Position numbers and translations under genes: made by a program
Source of the DNA: Atherix ibis
Lineage: Eukaryota; Arthropoda; Insecta; Diptera; Athericidae
NCBI GenBank assembly: GCA_958298945.1
Contig: OY282606.1
Span: forward strand, 72,899,622-72,963,621
Direction of reading: 5' to 3'
Length of the DNA stretch: 64,000 nucleotides
Shown here: positions 58,801 to 64,000 of the stretch, piece after piece
Layout: each line of letters opens with the position of its first letter
How positions within the stretch are numbered: the first letter of the stretch is position 1
The notes under the pieces: generated by a model
Databases searched by the model: none
Seen by the model: only the letters and a program-made list of their open reading frames with translations
What the model was told of the DNA's origin: nothing

Positions 58801-60948
58801 AACAAAAGAACTCCGGGAGCACGCCTGTGCCAGTTCCAGTATATTGTAATCCTTTGGCAGAAGCAAGTCCGCATATGAAAGTATTTTGCGCAGCTGGGGT
58901 AAATTTGAATGGGGGCTATACCAAAGATGGAGGCTGCATTGTTGGTGCGAGCGTTTTTTATTCAAAGCAGACAGCAAAAATTACTGAAATCACATCTCCG
59001 GTGGCCGAGCAAACAGAACTAGAATCGCTCGACCGGCAAATCACTATGACAATGGAGAACTCGGAAGCTGATCAACAATTAAGTTCGTATGTTTGGATAT
59101 GCACGAGCACACATGCGGCCAGTACAGTCACTGTGATCGATGCGAATAAACCGGCTATAGTTCTGGACTCATTCCCAGTTTGTCAAGCGCATCTTCTGTG
59201 CATATCATCGGTGATTGGTGCTCTTGAAAAAGATTATGCACTTTTAGAAAATAGCGAGATTCTTAAAGATGGCGAAACATTGGAGAAACCGGGCGAAGGC
59301 CCAGATGAAATCGGTAGCGTTGTGTTCATTAAAAATAAGGAGAAGAAAGACGATAAGAAAACAGACCAAAATCAAAACGAGCATGCAAGTTCTGAGACTA
59401 ACGAGCAGCCAGATAATCCAGCCATACCAGAAGAGCCAGATGAAAATACCTGTCAACCAGCTGAAGAGGAGCCAAACTCAAATAATGATAGTGAAGAAAT
59501 TGTAAGTGGGCTATCCGATTTATTTTATCTTAAAAAATTTTCGCAAAATAAAAATTGATTCTAATGGATTTATTAAAATCTTTTCATTCATTATTTTAGC
59601 CAATTGGAAATGCTGTTGTTGAAAATATTAAAACACTTGCGACAGTAAATTTTTCATCAATGAATGTATGCGCATCAAACAACAACAGTTTGAACAGTTT
59701 AGAATTTTCGGAACCAGCCAACCCTATACTGGGGACATGCGATCGCCTTAAAGAGCCACCAATGTCATCTGTGGGACCAACTATGTGGCTTGGCGCACAG
59801 AACGGTATGCTATACGTGCATAGTTCTGTTGGCAGATGGCATGAATGTCTGCATCAAGTAAGAACGAATAATTTCTAATTTTTAAAAAGAAAAAAAAACA
59901 AATCATTTCTATTTCTGTTATGCAATTTAAGGTTCAACTTCCCGATTCGGTGCTTGCCATTGTGCATGTAGAATCGAGAGTGGTTGTCGCATTAGCAAAT
60001 GGCAAATTGGCTGTGTTCCGAAGACAAACGGATGGACAATGGGATCTCAATAGTTACCACTTGGTTACTTTAGGCGAACCAAAGCATGCAATTCGATGTC
60101 TTTGTGTAGTCGCCGACAAAATATGGGCAGCGCATCGGAACAATATCTTTATTGTTGATCCGATTTCGCTCAATATTGTACATACACTGGAAGCGCATCC
60201 TCGCAAAGAAAGTCAAGTTCGAGAAATGGCAACCACTGGCCTTGGCGTTTGGGTGTCGATTAGGTTAGTAGCAAATATGACTTCATTTTATCATATGCTT
60301 TTCCACGTAGAATTGCCAAATGTTATTATTATTATTATTGTTACCTTCTTGCATAAACAGATTAGATTCTACACTTCGTTTATACCACGCTCACACCTAC
60401 GAGCACATTCAAGATGTAGATATAGAGCCATATGTATCTAAGATGTTGGGCACTGGAAAGCTTGGCTTCACTCTAGTTCGAATTACAGCACTTATGGTAT
60501 CATGTAATCGACTTTGGATTGGTATGTAAACAATTCTTAAACAAATGAAAATAAATACAATTTTTGAGAAAGAAAATTTGACTAAAATCATAAAATATTT
60601 CAATGGACAAATTTACAGGTACAAGTAATGGTGTCGTTATTTCGGTACCATTAACTGATGGAAGTGGAAGTAAAGGTAACAAAAGTAAATATCTCAAATT
60701 TTGTCTAAATTTTTTGTGAGGATTTTTTTAAATTTTTTTTTTTCAATTATAATCAGCAGGAACAAATGGTTTTATACCAAAATGTTGTATGGCAAACGCA
60801 CAGCTATCATTCCATGGACATCGTGATGCGGTGAAATTTTTCGTTTCTTTTCCCGTATCTCAAATAGCTGATAATACATTACAATGGAAAAATAAACCTG
60901 ATATGCTAGTCATGTGTGGAGGGGAGGGTTATATAGATTTTAGGCTTG
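22777..60948 (+). CDS. syd: sunday driver (JIP3/JIP4-type JNK-interacting scaffold), 18 coding exons, 3' end outside window
   Basis: Adaptor of the JIP3/JIP4 family, which couples kinesin-1 and dynein/dynactin to cargo and scaffolds JNK pathway kinases, notably in axonal transport. Eighteen exons with GT/AG borders and matching phases join into about 1,187 codons. In order: acidic N-terminus (1-32), RH1 coiled coil (33-111), more coiled coil (112-216), Ser/Asn-rich linker (216-348), second leucine zipper starting at GMGKEVENL (348-427), RH2 with [10 protein letters not shown] (about 437-480), [18 protein letters not shown] (exon 13), an acidic low-complexity stretch, then the conserved C-terminal region with [22 protein letters not shown] and [18 protein letters not shown] motifs, read as a beta-propeller. 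The family usually has 1,200-1,330 residues, so only some 30-40 C-terminal residues are missing. The start ATG at 22777 opens exon 1 and is followed by MVMSEK, which joins [12 protein letters not shown] exactly as in relatives. Introns 1 and 8 are swollen with transposons. Symbol and family are assigned by protein recognition. Confidence 0.95.
26602..27616 (-). mobile_element. DD41D-like element, copy 1 in intron 1
   Basis: Left end GGGTGATTTTTTAAGTGTTT and a similar mirror near 27590-27616. Minus-strand pieces: C-terminal [20 protein letters not shown] ... [17 protein letters not shown] (26693-26908), middle [18 protein letters not shown], and N-terminal [20 protein letters not shown] (within 27376-27597). 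The block around the second catalytic Asp is deleted. Confidence 0.82.
27930..28390 (+). mobile_element. non-LTR retrotransposon C-terminal fragment
   Basis: Plus strand, broken frames: [24 protein letters not shown], [25 protein letters not shown]. The usual RLRWAGHLLRMDE of RT C-termini is recognisable, with the Trp codon now TGA. Matches the minus-strand remnant at 421-487. Clade not resolved. Confidence 0.75.
30674..30734. repeat. perfect 26-bp inverted repeat, 9-nt loop
   Basis: TTTGAGAATTATTAATTTGA... at 30674-30699 is exactly complementary to 30709-30734. The other duplication arm has only one half of it (about 49873-49898). Confidence 0.93.
30720..31040 (-). other. unrecognised open frame in the duplicated block
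   Basis: 106 codons. [20 protein letters not shown] and [20 protein letters not shown] are matched by 49512-49778 in the other arm ([40 protein letters not shown]) with mostly substitutions and one small indel. I do not recognise a family. It may be a decayed gene or part of a transposon; no start or splice context is convincing. Confidence 0.3.
31390..32491 (+). mobile_element. mariner family D, copy 1
   Basis: Left end TTAGTTGAAAAAGTTCTTGG at about 31391; right end is the mirror AAACGGCATGAACTTTTTCG near 32466. The coding part is broken: [17 protein letters not shown] N-terminus, IITDDDKC (first Asp kept, context lost), FHHDNTRQ (second Asp) and [11 protein letters not shown] (third Asp). 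Confidence 0.88.
32119..32421 (+). pseudogene. mariner D transposase C-terminal part
   Basis: [20 protein letters not shown] to [19 protein letters not shown]. Only 26 residues separate the second and third catalytic Asp, instead of the 34 of mariners, so about eight residues were lost in frame after HDNTR. The natural C-terminus and stop are present. Confidence 0.85.
32526..33303 (-). mobile_element. DD41D-like element with GGCCCATCTGTTG ends
   Basis: Ends GGCCCATCTGTTG (32531) and its mirror near 33285-33297. Minus-strand pieces [17 protein letters not shown] (first Asp region), [20 protein letters not shown] and [25 protein letters not shown] (third Asp region). Many stops; the second catalytic Asp region is missing. 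Confidence 0.75.
33368..34282 (-). mobile_element. DD41D-like element with TAAGAGTGATATGATTTC ends
   Basis: Ends GGGTTTTCGAATAAGAGTGA at 33370 and its mirror ending CCC at 34282, with TA after. The left end sequence CCGGGTTTTCGAATA is also present a second time about 21 bp outside, at about 33347. Carries one transposase pseudogene on the minus strand. Confidence 0.88.
33487..34172 (-). pseudogene. DD41D-like transposase with internal deletion
   Basis: [20 protein letters not shown] opens at 34172; the DNA-binding middle is deleted and it joins [41 protein letters not shown]. From 33879 one frame runs through [37 protein letters not shown] and [17 protein letters not shown]. There are 40 residues between QQD and PLD; a Ser is missing from the usual PPRSCDL, so the parent was probably DD41D. 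Confidence 0.85.
36225..37116 (-). mobile_element. DD41D-like element, copy 2 of the 26.6-kb type
   Basis: Minus-strand order: start [18 protein letters not shown] near 37038, [40 protein letters not shown] and [20 protein letters not shown] (36614-36979), [34 protein letters not shown], then a truncated C-terminal stretch at 36230-36400. The catalytic middle is deleted. Direct repeat of 26602-27616, about 9.6 kb away. Confidence 0.82.
37192..37232. repeat. hairpin, 13-bp GC-rich stem
   Basis: TATGTGGGGGTCT and AGACCCCCACATA face each other across about 14 nt. Unusually GC-rich for this intron. Confidence 0.85.
37581..37634. repeat. perfect 22-bp hairpin, 10-nt loop
   Basis: TTGCAACTTAGCTTTTTATT(CA) at 37581-37602 is exactly complementary to 37613-37634. 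No transposase nearby; may be the core of a fold-back element. Confidence 0.93.
38671..38745 (-). mobile_element. tRNA-derived SINE head, copy 1
   Basis: On the minus strand: GTTAGCGTACTGGATTACCA (A-box side and anticodon-like arm), then CCGTTCGAGTCCCACTGAGG (B box GTTCGAGTCCC). Shares GTTAGCGTACT and CCACTGAGGCATG with the copy at 43134. The acceptor ends do not pair, so it is not a working tRNA. Confidence 0.7.
39070..39362 (+). other. unassigned GC-richer stretch, possible repeat remnant
   Basis: Begins GTGGTCGAGTGGCCGACGGT, which looks like the 5' half of a tRNA-Ser-like head, but no B box follows. Could be another SINE relic. Confidence 0.25.
39362..39960 (-). mobile_element. mariner family F, C-terminal half
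   Basis: End GAGGTCTGTTCAAAAAGTAT at about 39358. Minus-strand reading: [20 protein letters not shown] (first Asp), [30 protein letters not shown] (Gln codon now TAG), [13 protein letters not shown], then a deletion of the HHDNAPAHT block and [20 protein letters not shown]. The other end was not found. Confidence 0.85.
40429..40665 (+). CDS. syd: syd exon 2, RH1 domain
   Basis: Residues 33-111. Contains [37 protein letters not shown] and [20 protein letters not shown], the near-invariant RH1 coiled coil of JIP3/4 (in relatives it contacts dynein light intermediate chain and RILP-like partners). Acceptor AAATAG, donor GTATAG, phase 0 at both ends, 79 codons. Confidence 0.97.
40793..40948 (+). 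CDS. syd: syd exon 3, coiled coil
   Basis: Residues 112-163: [20 protein letters not shown] onward to ERETELKR. Heptad-rich coiled coil continuing RH1. Acceptor TTTTTTAG, donor GTAAGT, phase 0 both ends, 52 codons. Confidence 0.95.
41046..41203 (+). CDS. syd: syd exon 4
   Basis: Residues 164-216: [20 protein letters not shown], then [20 protein letters not shown] and RARLNPIIR. End of the first coiled coil. Acceptor CTTAG, donor GTAATG, leaves in phase 2. Confidence 0.95.
42520..42605. repeat. near-perfect palindrome, arms about 39 bp
   Basis: CACATTAAGGCCTACCTTAT at 42520 is mirrored by ATAAGGTAGGCCTTAATGTG ending 42605, and the inner ATCAATATATACATAT pairs as well. A related half, AAGGCCTATCTTATGTTAAT, lies just upstream at about 42478. 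Confidence 0.92.
42999..43062. repeat. imperfect palindrome, arms about 28 bp
   Basis: AGATTCATGATTATTCCAGA... pairs with ...TCTGTAATATCCATGAATCT; core CAGAATTAGCAT / ATGCTAATTCTG is exact. Confidence 0.88.
43134..43340 (+). mobile_element. tRNA-derived SINE, copy 2
   Basis: GCCCGGTAGCGCAGACGTTA (A box), CTCGACTACCATCCAAGG (anticodon-like arm), GTGGGTTCGAATTCCACTGA (B box GGTTCGAATTCC), then GGCATGGTCC and a tRNA-unrelated body to about 43340. The end of the body is a guess. 5' and 3' acceptor sequences do not pair. Confidence 0.72.
43542..43780 (+). CDS. syd: syd exon 5, Ser/Asn-rich linker
   Basis: Residues 216-296: [40 protein letters not shown], ending NAPTG. Probably disordered linker. 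Acceptor TTTTTCACAG, donor GTAAGT; enters in phase 2, leaves in phase 1. Confidence 0.93.
43781..45497 (+). other. syd: syd intron 5 (1.7 kb)
   Basis: Contains the minus-strand heat-shock-like promoter region and a repeated TAGATTCTCTAGAA word (about 44194 and 44238). No second gene is clear. Confidence 0.85.
44560..44690 (-). promoter_or_regulatory. heat-shock-element cluster with TATA box, reading on the minus strand
   Basis: 44658-44670 is a perfect three-unit heat-shock element (GAAnnTTCnnGAA). 44614-44630 is TTCnnGAAnnTTCnGAA, with one spacing short, and CTCTAGAACC lies between. On the minus strand, TATAAATACGAGCGCTGC follows at about 44599-44582. The order HSEs, TATA, then a GC-richer leader is that of fly hsp70-type promoters. 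Downstream on the minus strand there is only a 61-codon frame (44367-44552) without recognised similarity. Could be a solo LTR of a retroelement with stress-responsive promoter; clear TG...CA ends and a target duplication were not found. Confidence 0.55.
45498..45599 (+). CDS. syd: syd exon 6, symmetric phase-1 exon
   Basis: Residues 296-330: [20 protein letters not shown], then [14 protein letters not shown]. Acceptor TTCAG, donor GTGAGG. 102 nt with phase 1 at both ends, so it could be skipped without a frameshift. [12 protein letters not shown] is recognisable in fly and vertebrate relatives. Confidence 0.9.
45866..45901 (+). CDS. syd: syd exon 7, 36-nt microexon
   Basis: Encodes [12 protein letters not shown], joining exon 6 (VTG) and exon 8 (ANDNYF). 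Acceptor TATAG, donor GTATGT, phase 1 both ends. Too short for a normal ORF scan. Supported by clean splice sites, exact phase match on both sides and position in the scaffold; relatives have a variable segment here. Confidence 0.72.
46166..46183 (+). CDS. syd: syd exon 8, 18-nt microexon
   Basis: Acceptor TATAG, donor GTAAGT, phase 1 both ends. Joins as [17 protein letters not shown], reproducing the hydrophobic-Phe-Gly lead-in before GMGKEVENL in JIP3-type proteins. Precedes the 11-kb intron 8. Could be a cassette exon. Confidence 0.68.
47010..47122. repeat. two consecutive fold-back hairpins at the broken end of mariner D
   Basis: Hairpin 1: 21-bp perfect arms 47010-47030 and 47054-47074 (ACAAGTTTCTTTTAAATATT...). 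Hairpin 2: 16-bp perfect arms 47084-47099 and 47107-47122 (AATTTTAAAGCCAGGA). Hairpin 2 is made of transposase coding sequence folded back on itself. Confidence 0.92.
47631..49175 (-). mobile_element. Tc1-type transposon nested in mariner D
   Basis: CAGTGGCGGTCATATATTTA at 47631 and its imperfect mirror ending at 49175 (CAGTGGCGGACTTATTCTTA read inward), with TA on both sides; 1,545 bp, normal for Tc1. Encodes one transposase pseudogene. Confidence 0.95.
48018..48885 (-). pseudogene. Tc1 transposase, two frameshifts, catalytic Glu lost
   Basis: [20 protein letters not shown] opens at 48885; a one-base loss in an A run near 48773 shifts into the long frame 48785-48018. That frame holds the second helix-turn-helix ([20 protein letters not shown]), [20 protein letters not shown] (first Asp), [20 protein letters not shown] and [18 protein letters not shown] (second Asp). 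A second shift near 48085 precedes [11 protein letters not shown], and the expected catalytic Glu after NPI is replaced by Arg at a deletion edge. Tail [20 protein letters not shown] remains. Confidence 0.9.
49259..50780. repeat. right arm of the large inverted duplication, part outside mariner D
   Basis: Minus-strand match to 30030-31390: contains the homologue of the unrecognised frame (49512-49778), GTCTGTCAACTACGCTA, ATTGCGATTAATTCTTGCAG and ACATGAACTGCTCCTTT at the far end. Several indels separate the arms. Confidence 0.88.
51700..52435 (-). mobile_element. decayed Tc1-like element
   Basis: Minus-strand reading with many stops: [59 protein letters not shown] and [20 protein letters not shown]. 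The order is that of Tc1 transposases, and the second Asp context (HDNDPKHT) is eroded. Confidence 0.75.
52352..52408. repeat. inverted repeat inside the decayed Tc1
   Basis: ATCTGAACGTTTATAATTTG and its mirror CAAATTATAAACGTTTCAGA flank a short loop; TATACATTTCAAACAAAT is then repeated directly. Confidence 0.85.
52619..53184 (-). mobile_element. mariner family C, internally deleted derivative
   Basis: TTGGATTTTCTGGGAAGTAA at 52619 and the mirror ending CCCAA at 53184, TA on both sides, 566 bp. Minus strand keeps [22 protein letters not shown] (Gln codon now TAG) and [19 protein letters not shown] to [10 protein letters not shown]. The whole catalytic part is deleted. Confidence 0.92.
53186..53400. 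repeat. repeat shared with 11444-11640
   Basis: Same landmarks in the same order as at 11.44-11.64 kb, immediately next to the mariner C end. Confidence 0.7.
53447..53556 (-). mobile_element. mariner family C end fragment
   Basis: About 110 bp: TATTATGCGGCTTAAGTGTG to ACTTTCCGGACAACCCAA, equal to the right terminal part of the family, followed by TA. Confidence 0.85.
53851..54910 (-). mobile_element. mariner family G
   Basis: TTGGGTGTAAGGGAAAGTTC at 53851 and its mirror ending CCCAA at 54910; TA on both sides; 1,060 bp. Minus-strand pieces: [20 protein letters not shown] and [21 protein letters not shown] N-terminus (54517-54753), [20 protein letters not shown] and [20 protein letters not shown] (54200-54532), then [13 protein letters not shown], and a C-terminal tail at 53940-54052. 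The DNA coding the second and third catalytic Asp is deleted. Confidence 0.92.
55273..55680 (-). pseudogene. mariner E transposase C-terminal part, copy 2
   Basis: [78 protein letters not shown], then [16 protein letters not shown] and a frame change before the natural end. Better preserved than copy 1 at the third Asp. Confidence 0.88.
56078..56553 (-). mobile_element. short retroposon with 13-bp target duplication
   Basis: GGTCCTCAACCTT occurs at 56065-56077 and 56554-56566; the mariner sequence is continuous if the 476 bp plus one copy are removed. On the minus strand the insert ends in a TAA-rich tail (CAAATAAATAATAATAATA), as in I-type LINEs and SINEs. Its interior holds imperfect tandem repeats. 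No reverse transcriptase is present, so it is a non-autonomous or internally deleted retroposon. Confidence 0.85.
56226..56480. repeat. imperfect tandem repeat inside the retroposon
   Basis: CTTCTGCCTTGGGTTTTTGC and GATGAAAGCCAAATGAGTTC each occur twice (spacings about 139 and 114 bp), with GAGGTACGGTCCGGATGCTT also duplicated. Open frames here on the minus strand are by-products of the repeat. Confidence 0.88.
57225..57282 (+). CDS. syd: syd exon 9, start of second leucine zipper
   Basis: Residues 348-367: [20 protein letters not shown]. Acceptor TTCTAAG, donor GTAAGT; enters phase 1, leaves phase 2. This is the JIP leucine-zipper II, which in the family binds kinesin light chain and ARF6. 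Confidence 0.95.
57751..57929 (+). CDS. syd: syd exon 10, leucine zipper II
   Basis: Residues 367-427: [20 protein letters not shown], then coiled coil through [19 protein letters not shown]. Acceptor ATATTACAG. Donor GTAACC at 57930 precedes an intron of only 54 nt. Leaves in phase 1. Confidence 0.94.
57930..57983 (+). other. syd: syd intron 10, 54 nt
   Basis: GTAACC...TTTAG. Very short but within the range of fly introns; reading through it would give a stop (KKLT-stop), so splicing is needed. Confidence 0.9.
57984..58081 (+). CDS. syd: syd exon 11, RH2 domain
   Basis: Residues 427-459: [20 protein letters not shown], then [13 protein letters not shown]. The [10 protein letters not shown] block is the RH2 signature of JIP3/4 and RILP-like proteins (Rab-binding in the family). 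Acceptor TTTAG, donor GTTTGT; leaves in phase 0. Confidence 0.95.
58239..58366 (+). CDS. syd: syd exon 12
   Basis: Residues 460-502: [20 protein letters not shown], then [15 protein letters not shown]. Acceptor TTTGTAG, donor GTAATA; leaves in phase 2 and completes a Ser codon with exon 13. Confidence 0.95.
58442..59501 (+). CDS. syd: syd exon 13, largest exon
   Basis: Residues 502-855. Opens with [14 protein letters not shown], then [60 protein letters not shown] and [17 protein letters not shown], and ends in an acidic Lys/Glu/Asn-rich stretch that is probably disordered. Acceptor TTGTTAG at 58441, donor GTAAGT at 59502, phase 0 exit. Confidence 0.97.
59600..59857 (+). CDS. syd: syd exon 14
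   Basis: Residues 856-941. Ends with [20 protein letters not shown], then [11 protein letters not shown], the start of the conserved C-terminal propeller-like region. Acceptor ATTTTAG, donor GTAAGA, phase 0 both ends. Confidence 0.96.
59932..60263 (+). CDS. syd: syd exon 15
   Basis: Residues 942-1052: [40 protein letters not shown] and [20 protein letters not shown]. Part of the WD/propeller-like C-terminus. Acceptor TTTAAG, donor GTTAGT, leaves in phase 2. Confidence 0.97.
60361..60521 (+). CDS. syd: syd exon 16
   Basis: Residues 1052-1106: [40 protein letters not shown], then [14 protein letters not shown]. Acceptor AAACAG; donor GTATGT at 60522. The most conserved block of the family. 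Leaves in phase 1. Confidence 0.97.
60619..60675 (+). CDS. syd: syd exon 17, 57-nt symmetric exon
   Basis: Residues 1106-1125: [19 protein letters not shown]. Acceptor TTACAG, donor GTAACA, phase 1 both ends. The [12 protein letters not shown] strand matches the family. Confidence 0.93.
60760..60948 (+). CDS. syd: syd exon 18, last exon in the window
   Basis: Residues 1125-1188: [53 protein letters not shown]. Acceptor is a CAGCAG tandem, so use of the upstream AG (exon start 60757) would add one Ala. Donor GTAAGT at 60949 shows at least one more exon, not found before 64000. Confidence 0.95.
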
Positions 60949-61965
60949 GTAAGTAAATTCACTAATGTTTAAACTATAAATCGCTATATAGTGTTTGGCT
61001 GTCGATGATTGCTTCTATAATGCGTACTTAACATACTTTCCTGTCTCATCTCATATATGATTGATAATCTATAATAGTAAGGTTATACTTCTTTGTACTT
61101 ATGTTCTTCGAATGAAGAATTATTGGGAAAATAGTCGTTTTCATAATTGGCTTCTAAATGCGAGTAATCAAAATAACAACTTCTTAAGACAAGATAAAAA
61201 CGAAATTTGAATAAATTTATTCATTTACAAACGCCTTACGATCAAACTAAGAATACTAACTTTCAAACAACCAGTTATAAAGAGCTAAAAAAAAATTATG
61301 AAATTTTTATGTCATTAATATCGGCAGAGGCGTACAAACTTGCCAATATTTTTGTAATTAAATACCACAAAAAAGAGATATTCATATTTTCTTTAAAAAT
61401 GAATTAAGTATAAAACAATAAATAATTTAATTTTAATTTACTAATAAATACTTTCATATTCGATAGTTAGCAAAGAACATAACAGGCCCAAATAATCGAG
61501 CAAACATCGTTAAATGTGATGGACAGTTTTTTTATCCCTTCTAAAATACTTTCAACAATTAATCAAATTTTATTTTGTATTTGCTAAAAATTTACTATCG
61601 TTACTAATAACTAAACATAAAATTTACTAGTGTTCATTAATACCCATCATTACTCACAGGGACTCACCATGGTTATTGGTATTTACCATTGCTCATCCAG
61701 TGTTGGTATTTTTATTATCTACTTCGTTCATAAATACTATTTTTTAATTATAATTAGATAAATATCATTCATTGCTTAACATGATTTATTATTTGTTCAG
61801 CATTTTTAGTTTTATTATAAATGGTAAATTATCTAGGAAAATTGTTTTTATTTAATTCCACTTGCAAAAAAAATACGTAATTTCATAAGTGATGGTAAGA
61901 TGGTAAGTATAGTGGAGAGTGGAATAGAAATAATTAATAATATAAGTTCAACGCAATTTAACCTA
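60949..61965 (+). other. syd: start of syd intron 18, no other gene
   Basis: Donor GTAAGT at 60949, then AT-rich DNA with no exon I can join in phase 1. Confidence 0.7.
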
Positions 61966-63231
61966 CGAGGGTCGTTCAATAAGTCCTTAGAAAAAGATGG
62001 AAAACAACTGTTTTTTAAAAAAATAATTTTTTTATTTTTCAATATAATCTCCTTTTACCTCAATACACTTTTCCAACCGTTTTTCCAAAAATTTTATCCC
62101 GTCAAAAAAATAGGATTTCGGAAGTTCTGCAAAATACTCATCCGTTTGAGCAATGACGTCCTCGTTGGAAGTGAACCGTCGTCCGCCAAGCCATTTCTTC
62201 AGATTGGGGAAAAGAAAATAGTCACTCGGGGCTAAATCTGGTGAATAAGCGGGATGCTGCAACAATTCCATTCTCAATTCCACAATTTTGGCCATGGAAA
62301 CAGCGCAGGTGTGCACACGCGCATTGTCCTGATGCAAGAGGATTTTTTTCTTCTTTAAATGGGGGCGTTTCTCTTTGATTTCCTCGCTCAACCGTTACAA
62401 TAACGACGCGTAATACGCTCCTTTTATTGTTTTTCCTTTTTCCAAGTAGTCGATAAAAATGATGCCCTGCGAATCCCAAAAGACCGTGGCCATCACCTTG
62501 CCGGCCGATGGCACAGTTTTTGCCTTCTTCGGAGCCCGTTCACCCTTGAAAATCCACTGTGATGACTGTCTCTTCGTTTCTGGAGTGTAGTAGTGTATCC
62601 AGGTTTCGTCCACAGTGACATATCGACGAAATAATTCGGCAGGATTGCGATGAAAGAGTGCCAACATATCCTCAGAGTCCACTGCACGATTGCGCTTATT
62701 CTCCTCTGAGAGCAAACGCGGCACCCATCTTGCCGAAATTTTTTTCACAGACAATTTTTCATGCAAAATTGAAGCGACTGTACCTTGTGATATGCCCGTG
62801 GCCTCAACTAATTCGCGCACTTAATTCGCCGATCGTTCAAAATCAGATCGTGGATTTTGTCGAGGATTTCAGGAGTAGACACCTCAACTGGGCGTCCTGA
62901 ACGATGTTCATCTTTTGTGGATGAACGGCCACGTTTAAATTCATTCACCCAATTGTAAACCGTCGCAAACACAGGTGCAGATGTGCCATGAACTGCATCC
63001 AACTCGGCTTTGATTTCTTTCGGGCTTAAGCCTTTCAAATGGAGATGTTTAATGACAGCCCTAAATTCGCTTTTTTCCATTGTTATGCACAAATAAATGT
63101 CGTTAACTTTAATCGACGATAGAAATTGACCTACGCTATGGATCGAGCTGAAATTTTGACAACTTTCCTGTCGATAATGGTACTTACAAAAAAAATCTTG
63201 GGTTTTCTAAGGCCTTATTGAACGACCCTCG
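61966..63231 (-). mobile_element. mariner family B, copy 2
   Basis: CGAGGGTCGTTCAATAAGTC at 61966, mirror end at 63231, TA on both sides; 1,266 bp. The longer 3' part shows what copy 1 lost. In the downstream intron of syd, antisense to the gene. Confidence 0.95.
62035..63080 (-). pseudogene. mariner B transposase, copy 2: one-base deletion and one nonsense
   Basis: MEKSEFRAVIKHLHLKGLSP opens at 63080. A single T is missing near 62820 (NDRRIK then CAN instead of VHELVEATG). The frame resumes to YYASLL, where CAA is TAA at about 62393-62395, then continues SEEIKEKRPHLKKKKILLHQ, QDNARVHT (second Asp intact), APSDYFLF (third Asp) and the full C-terminus EVKGDYIEK. First Asp in YVTVDETW is intact. 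So all catalytic residues remain but the frame has two lesions. Confidence 0.92.
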
Positions 63232-64000
63232 TATTAACTTGATATGTAAACTTACTCCACATAACTATATTCTATATGTACAATATATATATAGACTGGT
63301 TTTTATGAAATTGGCCTAAGTAAAGAATCTAAAAAAAAGGAATTATTTCGCACTGCAAAATTTGAATTGTAAAAATCAAGTTGGTCGTTGCGTCATTAAA
63401 TAAAATTCAGTTAATTTTTATTTTGACAATAGACTAAGTCACTTGAACTCTAGTGAATTTGTGATTTTTGCAATAATCAATTAATTATTTTACTAACAGA
63501 TATTTTAGATAATAATAATTCAAGTTAAGTTCCAATTTATCTATCAAACAAAAAATCCTAATAATTTCTTAAATAATTAACAAAAATTCAAAAAATATCT
63601 CGTCGCGGTTTCCTCCGTACATTTTTATTTACTTTACTTTGGAACTATTCCATCATCAAAATAATCGCAAAATCCAACAAACCCCAAAATCTTCCTACCT
63701 CATATAGACACATAAGTAGCCTTCCCATTTGATCAAAAATTCCGCATTTGATCTAAAACGTTGATATCCTATTATTGAAATCGAGGGTGTGATTGTTCAG
63801 CATAGTTTAGATTTTGAACTGAGTATTCCATTAAACAGCAGTGTCATCGCATGGCCTACTACTTAGCATACTTGCTAGATCGAAACAAATCTCAGGGTCA
63901 CTTCTTGACATTTCACGCACTTTCCACCGCATATGGCACCATAGATTGCTGTCGAAGCTGCAACCAATTTTACCATCCTAAAATCCTATCTCTTCAGATA
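63232..64000. other. AT-rich intron or 3' flank, nothing recognised
   Basis: No exon matching the expected short C-terminal end of syd, and no transposase motif. Confidence 0.5.

Noticed and set aside
58717..58977. Minus-strand frame over syd exon 13
   Set aside because: Shadow of strongly conserved coding sequence on the plus strand.
1..64000. An intact, autonomous transposon in the window
   Set aside because: Every transposase or reverse transcriptase frame examined has at least one stop, frameshift, catalytic substitution or deletion.

Overview
The window is AT-rich eukaryotic DNA: spliced exons with GT/AG borders, kilobase-scale introns and dense transposable-element debris. The one host gene I can support is the fly orthologue of sunday driver (syd; JIP3/JIP4 family), on the + strand. 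The protein and the mix of mariner, DD41D-like and Tc1 elements point to a higher fly, perhaps a true fruit fly (Tephritidae). That placement is inference; nothing here fixes the species.

Layout. 1-22 kb is upstream intergenic DNA with no supportable host gene. It holds mariner copies of at least four families, a Tc1 fragment, three or four non-LTR retrotransposon fragments, and two degenerate tandem-repeat fields (about 3.4-3.6 kb and 14.6-15.2 kb). From 22.78 to 60.95 kb, 18 coding exons of syd join in frame into about 1,187 codons; the last short exon lies beyond the window. Intron 1 (17.6 kb) and intron 8 (11.0 kb) carry most of the transposons within the gene: DD41D-like elements, mariners, a Tc1 nested in a mariner, and a retroposon nested in another mariner. 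61-64 kb is the start of the next intron, with one more mariner.

How the parts work together. syd encodes an adaptor linking kinesin/dynein transport to JNK signalling: RH1 coiled coil, second leucine zipper, RH2, then a C-terminal beta-propeller-like region. Three successive exons (102, 36 and 18 nt) are symmetric phase-1 exons that could be skipped without changing frame. All the transposases are broken, often at different catalytic residues in sister copies, so they look like inactive remnants.

Most notable observations: (1) a roughly 2-kb duplicated block lies in opposite orientation in introns 1 and 8, flanking exons 2-8, an arrangement that can favour double-stranded pre-mRNA and circular RNA; (2) symmetric microexons of 36 and 18 nt sit before the syd leucine zipper; (3) a minus-strand cluster of heat-shock elements with a TATA box lies in intron 5; (4) one mariner carries an in-frame 216-bp tandem duplication of its DNA-binding module; (5) a short retroposon with a 13-bp target duplication and internal repeats is nested in a mariner. 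I saw no CRISPR array, operon or prokaryotic-type system. All similarity statements are from reading the sequence by eye.
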